Assembly (NCBI RefSeq): GCF_947500405.1
Contig: NZ_CANMRY010000009.1
Span: forward strand, 1 to 64,000
Direction of reading: 5' to 3'
Origin: an uncultured Maribacter sp.
Lineage (GTDB): Bacteria > Bacteroidota > Bacteroidia > Flavobacteriales > Flavobacteriaceae
DNA length: 64,000 bases
Within the stretch, counting starts at the first letter, position 1; each line of letters starts with the position of its first letter. Shown piece by piece: positions 62,668 to 64,000 of the stretch. Under the pieces are notes generated by a model. The model made no database searches, was not told the origin of the DNA, and saw only the letters and a list, made by a program, of their open reading frames with translations. The translations under genes and the position numbers were made by a program.

Positions 62668-64000
62668 CCTATTTTAAAATATGTTGTGAACTTGGTTCCT
62701 AAATGTTCTTTACTTTCTACTTTAATTTTACCGCCCATAGCCTCCAGTTGGTTCTTAACAAGAAATAACCCAATTCCTTTAGCATCTTTGTGCGCATGAA
62801 AAACTTTATATAATCCAAACAGTTTATCACCATGCTTATTTAAATCTATTCCCAAACCATTGTCTTCTACACTAAAAACTACATTGTCCCACTCTATCTT
62901 TGCAGTAATATATATTTTTAAGCGGCGATCAGGCATTCTATACTTTATTGCATTTGTAATTAAATTAAGTACAATACTTTCTAAATAAGCCTGTATTGCC
63001 AATACAGATATGCCTTTGGGAACATCTATAGCTATTTTTGCATTTGCCTCTTTTATTAATGAATTAGTGTTTTGGATAGATTTGTCTACAAAATCTATAA
63101 GTTTATAAGAAGACAAACTTGCACTAATATTAGATTTTATTTCTACAATTTTGTTAAGATCATAAATAGTATCATTCATATTATCAGATACTATTTTTAT
63201 ATTTTTAAGAAATTGGTTCTCCATTATTTTTGGAAAATCTTTGCCTGTTAAATCTAAGAGCATAGATATATTACTAGCGTGTGAGCGTAGGTTATGAGAA
63301 ACTATGTGTGCAAAATTTACTAGACGATTATTATGTTCTTTTAAATTTTCTGTAAGTAATTTATTTTTTGTTGTATCATGAACTTGTAGTAACATGTGCA
63401 CTAGCTTTCCGCTATCATTTTTTACAGCAGAAATTACAAGCGTTACCCATATTATGCGCCCATCTTTATGTATAATTCTTATTTCCCCTTTTACAGAGCT
63501 TTTTTTATTTGTAGAAACATCATTTAATAAAATCTTTGTTTTTTCTTTATCTTCTGGGTGTGCTAAACTACCATAAGTTAATCTTAATAATTCGTCTTTA
63601 GAATAACCTACAATTTTTGATAACGAATTATTTACTTTTAACACTTTGGCTTCTTGCCCTATAAATGCCATTCCTATAGATGCTTGGTTAAAAGTGTTAC
63701 GAAGTTCTTCTTCTTTAATTGTTAATTCTTTAGAAACTCTAGTCTTTTTATCTACATCTTGGAAAAAACCATATAATCTATTACATTTTCCTTTAGAAAA
63801 CTCTACAATTCCTGTAGTTCTTGCCCATATATACTTATTCCTTGGTTTAGAAAAAACCTCTAAAAACACATCAAAACCTACTCCTTTTTCTAAAGCATTT
63901 TTAACAGCAAGTGTAATTGTATCTCTAGAATATCCTTCTTTAAAATATGATATATCCTCTTCTAGTGTTGCGATATAATCTGCTGGTACCCCAAGCATCT
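62664..64000 (-). CDS. PAS-domain sensor histidine kinase (5-prime end outside window)
   Basis: At least 444 residues, with the start probably beyond the window because residue 1 falls inside PAS-like text (VPADYIATLEEDISYFKEG). Two PAS/PAC units are seen (about 1-95 and 100-210; RIIHKDGRIIWVTLVISAVK), then a HisKA domain with likely phospho-acceptor His in HIVSHNLRSHASN (about 230-242) and a HATPase domain (ESIVLNLITNAIKYR, SVEDNGLGIDL, GIGLFLVKNQLEAMGG). No membrane segment in the visible part. Its partner is the downstream receiver protein. Confidence 0.9.
   Translation of the reverse strand, partial: MLGVPADYIATLEEDISYFKEGYSRDTITLAVKNALEKGVGFDVFLEVFSKPRNKYIWARTTGIVEFSKGKCNRLYGFFQDVDKKTRVSKELTIKEEELRNTFNQASIGMAFIGQEAKVLKVNNSLSKIVGYSKDELLRLTYGSLAHPEDKEKTKILLNDVSTNKKSSVKGEIRIIHKDGRIIWVTLVISAVKNDSGKLVHMLLQVHDTTKNKLLTENLKEHNNRLVNFAHIVSHNLRSHASNISMLLDLTGKDFPKIMENQFLKNIKIVSDNMNDTIYDLNKIVEIKSNISASLSSYKLIDFVDKSIQNTNSLIKEANAKIAIDVPKGISVLAIQAYLESIVLNLITNAIKYRMPDRRLKIYITAKIEWDNVVFSVEDNGLGIDLNKHGDKLFGLYKVFHAHKDAKGIGLFLVKNQLEAMGGKIKVESKEHLGTKFTTYFKIG

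Overview
The window is AT-rich chromosomal DNA from a member of the Bacteroidetes, most likely a marine Flavobacteriaceae. Supporting signs are the SusC/SusD pair, a hybrid two-component (HTCS) regulator, TAnnTTTG-type -7 promoter elements, GSCFA, DUF4230 and DUF4136 family genes, a long aromatic amino acid hydroxylase, and many lipoproteins with a Bacteroidetes-style lipobox.

Region 1 (about 0.1-18.2 kb) is accessory DNA. Single genes or gene pairs, all on the + strand except one Fur-like gene, are separated by 100-220 bp non-coding blocks rich in inverted repeats. Several blocks begin with a (G/A)CACAAC- or GCCTAAC-like heptamer and end with GTTGTGT- or GTTGCCA-like heptamers. In at least three units the start and end of the same unit are complementary, as expected of integron gene cassettes with attC-like sites. 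The cargo fits this view: an AAC(3)-I-like acetyltransferase, a VEB/PER-like class A beta-lactamase, a ParDE toxin-antitoxin pair, an orphan NTF2-fold immunity protein, an ECF sigma factor with a membrane partner, hydrolases and a DoxX protein. Decay is common: IS110 and IS3 transposase remnants, a truncated GNAT gene, a frameshifted Fic gene, a tautomerase with a nonsense codon, and a 90-bp repeat present in three copies. No integrase gene lies in the window.

Region 2 (about 18.3-41.7 kb) is ordinary core chromosome: adenine/adenosine deaminase, hemL, a LysM glucosaminidase, an ACC-deaminase homologue, an Lrp regulator divergent from an aromatic amino acid hydroxylase, alaS, an M23 peptidase with MerR, LemA and two TPM-domain proteins, der, era, an alanine/sodium symporter and an initiator tRNA-Met.

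Region 3 (about 41.9-61.1 kb) is a compact xylan utilisation locus: a xylose-type MFS sugar transporter, an HTCS regulator, a GH3 enzyme with a PA14 insert, SusC, SusD, a TIG-domain surface glycan-binding protein, a GH10 endoxylanase, and a second GH3 enzyme on the opposite strand. Three promoters of this locus share an ATGCTTAA box exactly 38 bp upstream of a -7-like element. This is a good candidate for the HTCS operator. The inferred scheme is that surface GH10 cuts xylan, SusCD and the binding protein import oligosaccharides, the GH3 enzymes release monosaccharides, and the MFS protein takes xylose across the inner membrane.

Region 4 (about 61.4-64 kb) holds a decayed piece of a PL17-like polysaccharide lyase fused to an Nramp-like C-terminal fragment, then a response regulator and a PAS histidine kinase that runs off the window edge.
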